In this document: piece after piece, positions 4,759 through 6,220 of the stretch
How positions within the stretch are numbered: position 1 is the stretch's first letter
Layout of the letters: each line of letters starts with the position of its first letter
DNA from: Ferruginibacter sp.
GTDB lineage: Bacteria > Bacteroidota > Bacteroidia > Chitinophagales > Chitinophagaceae
Length of the DNA: 6,220 nucleotides
Assembly (NCBI GenBank): GCA_018882645.1
Contig: VERM01000095.1
Coordinates: 1 to 6,220, forward strand
Direction: 5' to 3'
The notes under the pieces: generated by a model
Told to the model about the DNA's origin: nothing
The model's input: the letters and a program-made list of their open reading frames with translations, nothing else
The model's database searches: none
Program-made: the position numbers and the translations under genes

Positions 4759-4794
4759 ATCGGTGTCAACTGACAATAATGCAAATTAAAAAAT

Positions 4795-5181
4795 ATGAAG
4801 TCTTTTCTTTTTTTATCGATTTCTTTTGTTGCATTGACTTCAACGCTTTCGGGGATCATAATGATGAGCGTCCCGGATGGCGTTATTTTAAACCTTCCTT
4901 TGACTCTGTTGAAAGATACACCATTCAAGACTTATTTTCTTCCCGGATTATTGTTGGCCGTCATTGTGGGGGGTACAAATTTTATTGCAGTATATTATAA
5001 TCTCATTGTACACCCTAAAAGATATAATTGGGCAATGGCCGCTGGTCTGGTGTTGTGTATTTGGATGCTGGGTCAGATATCTTTATTCAACGCTATTTTC
5101 TGGGTTGATGTCGTCATGATATTGATCGGATTGATGATTTTTCTGATTGCTTATCAATTGCGAGGAAAAATGCTGGTTTAA
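4795..5181 (+). CDS. Four-helix membrane protein, uncharacterised
   Basis: This 128-residue inner-membrane protein has four predicted hydrophobic helices at about 4-25, 47-68, 79-98 and 103-123, with a short basic C-terminus (RGKMLV). The loop after helix 1 carries a recognisable pattern, PDG-x4-LP-x3-L-x2-TPF-x2-Y-x2-PG (27-51), and helix 2 has GG-x-N. I recall this pattern from small unnamed membrane proteins in several phyla, but no function is known to me. There are no catalytic or metal-binding motifs. The ATG at 4795 follows an A-rich leader (AATTAAAAAAT) and begins with the basic-hydrophobic MKSFLFLSISF. It stands 76 nt after the PEBP gene and 30 nt before the next gene, so it probably belongs to the same plus-strand transcript, although a separate promoter is possible. 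Confidence 0.82.
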   Translation: MKSFLFLSISFVALTSTLSGIIMMSVPDGVILNLPLTLLKDTPFKTYFLPGLLLAVIVGGTNFIAVYYNLIVHPKRYNWAMAAGLVLCIWMLGQISLFNAIFWVDVVMILIGLMIFLIAYQLRGKMLV

Positions 5182-5211
5182 TGCCATGATTCTATAAATG
5201 ATATTATTACA

Positions 5212-5622
5212 ATGATTATCAAAATTGACAGTAGTACCACACTCAATGATATCAATGAATCATTTAACAGATACTATCCGTATCTGAAAATGAAGTTTTA
5301 TGCACATCCCCACCAAAATCAGGAAGCATCTGACGAAAATGATATCATTACTGATAATCCCAGCGTATACGAAATCAGCAAAACCCACTTTGTTGGGAAT
5401 TTAAAATTCCACTATTGGCAAAAAACCGGAATTGTTGAAAGGGAAATCAGGAACAAGGTCGGACTGAATGTGCAGATTTTCAGACAAAAAGGAAACGACT
5501 GGATTCAAACTGTAGGTACCGATGAGTTTACGCTTGAGGAACAGAATGAAATCGGTAAAATCTCAACAGAAGATATGCAACATGGGACCAACAGAATTTT
5601 TGAGAGAGAAAAGAAACTATGA
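5212..5622 (+). CDS. Conserved hypothetical soluble protein, 136 residues
   Basis: This is a cytoplasmic protein with no signal peptide or membrane segment. It has an N-terminal segment (about 1-36) with YYPYLKMKFYAHPHQ. A variable acidic linker follows (37-50), then a C-terminal part with GLNVQIFRQKGNDWIQT (84-100) and TDEFTLEEQNEIG (103-115). These resemble segments I recall from hypothetical proteins of other Bacteroidota, but no function is assigned and I see no catalytic motif. Its stop codon overlaps the start of the Na/Pi-cotransporter gene (ATGA, 5619-5622), so the two are almost certainly translationally coupled. That could mean a regulatory or accessory role for the transporter, but this is inference from overlap alone. 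Confidence 0.8.
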   Translation: MIIKIDSSTTLNDINESFNRYYPYLKMKFYAHPHQNQEASDENDIITDNPSVYEISKTHFVGNLKFHYWQKTGIVEREIRNKVGLNVQIFRQKGNDWIQTVGTDEFTLEEQNEIGKISTEDMQHGTNRIFEREKKL

Positions 5623-6220
5623 CAGTTTTATGGAAACTCATCGGCGGGATTTCCTTTTTTCTTATTGGGATGAATTTTCTGGAAGAGTCCTTGCAAAATC
5701 TTGCAGGAAGGTCTTTTAAATTATTTTTTAAAAAACATACTTCATCCAATTTCAAATCAATTGTCGGCGGCGTCTTGTCTGCCACTATTTTACAAAGCAG
5801 CAGTTTAGTCAATTTGATGGCTATGGCTTTTGCCGGTGCCAATATCATAAAAATACAGTATGCGCTTGCAATCATAATCGGAGCCAATCTCGGCACAACA
5901 CTTAGCAGTTGGATCATTGCGTTATTGGGTTTTTCTTTTCATATTGAAAGTGTGGCATTATGTTTTATTGGTCTTTTTGGGATTGGGATGGTACTCAGTA
6001 AAAAAGAAACAAACTGGTACTATTGGAATAAATTTCTTTTTGCTTTCGGACTGCTTTTTTTTGGCCTGTCATACATTACTGCAGGTATGAATGTATATGT
6101 GGTAAATGTAAATTTATTGGGATTTAATCATCTCTCTGCTGCATGGCTTCTTTTATTGGGTTTTATTTTTACCGCTTTGATTCAATCAAGTACGGCAACC
6201 ATTGCGCTTTTACTCAGTGC
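5619..6220 (+). CDS. Na+/phosphate cotransporter family protein, N-terminal part
   Basis: The frame from the ATG at 5619 stays open to the window end, giving the first 200 residues of a membrane transporter; the 3' part is outside the window. It shows the Na/Pi-cotransporter (PF02690, NptA/YjbB-like) inverted-repeat signature: QSSS at 59-62 followed by GANLGTT at 88-94, then the second-repeat QSSTAT at 189-194. Hydrophobic segments lie at about 6-20, 48-72, 80-104, 109-126, 138-156 and 173-200. The family moves inorganic phosphate with sodium across the inner membrane, and bacterial members such as YjbB can act in export. Direction cannot be judged here, and whether a C-terminal PhoU-like domain is present cannot be seen. 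The 4-bp overlap with the upstream gene argues for coupled expression. Confidence 0.9.
   Translation, partial: MTVLWKLIGGISFFLIGMNFLEESLQNLAGRSFKLFFKKHTSSNFKSIVGGVLSATILQSSSLVNLMAMAFAGANIIKIQYALAIIIGANLGTTLSSWIIALLGFSFHIESVALCFIGLFGIGMVLSKKETNWYYWNKFLFAFGLLFFGLSYITAGMNVYVVNVNLLGFNHLSAAWLLLLGFIFTALIQSSTATIALLLS

Noticed and set aside
4768..4779. TGTCA-AC-TGACA inverted repeat before the membrane protein gene
   Set aside because: The half-sites point outward relative to the TGAC-N4-GTCA operators and no -7 box is correctly placed, so it was not counted in the operator family.
4286..4928. Several minus-strand frames opposite the PEBP and membrane protein genes
   Set aside because: They are shadows of clearly coding plus-strand genes with recognisable motifs or helices.
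5528..5917. Minus-strand frame of 129 codons at the right side
   Set aside because: It lies opposite the Na/Pi-cotransporter gene, whose QSSS and GANLGTT motifs establish the plus-strand frame.

Overview
The window looks like chromosomal DNA from a Bacteroidota bacterium, probably near the Chitinophagales or Sphingobacteriales. This rests on AT-rich DNA, absence of clear Shine-Dalgarno motifs with A-rich leaders instead, at least one exact Bacteroidota-type -7 box (TAnnTTTG), and the style of the proteins. No rRNA, tRNA, CRISPR array, transposase or phage gene was seen, so the genus assignment is only an inference.

Left part (1-1245): a small hairpin and a minus-strand terminator lie at the edge, followed by a small heat shock protein (Hsp20) gene on the minus strand. 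A 218-bp divergent intergenic region with several TGAC-N4-GTCA-type palindromes separates it from a plus-strand gene for an uncharacterised all-helical 129-residue protein. That gene converges on a strong hairpin terminator belonging to the minus-strand block to its right.

Middle part (1267-3910, minus strand): a three-gene run encodes, in transcription order, a DUF892/YciF-type ferritin-like protein, a dienelactone-hydrolase-like alpha/beta hydrolase and a PRPP-loop phosphoribosyltransferase. A cytoplasmic triple-BON-domain protein follows; it appears to have its own promoter but may also be read through from upstream.

Right part (4047-6220, plus strand): a divergent run encodes a 61-residue Pro/Glu-rich microprotein, a PEBP/YbhB-type protein, a four-helix membrane protein, a soluble hypothetical protein, and a Na+/phosphate-cotransporter-family protein cut by the window end. 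The last two overlap by 4 bp.

Taken together this resembles a general-stress or low-oxygen survival island: protein chaperoning (Hsp20), ferritin-like iron or oxidant handling, BON proteins, and the phosphoribosyltransferase/hydrolase pair that is fused in mycobacterial Rv0571c of the DosR dormancy regulon. The most interesting non-coding signal is a family of related dyads, approximately AATGAY-N4-RTCATT, found in three promoter regions. In the clearest case the dyad is centred about 41.5 bp upstream of the start predicted from an exact TAnnTTTG box. That geometry suits a Crp/Fnr-family activator, so the island may be one co-regulated unit. The regulator itself is not in the window.
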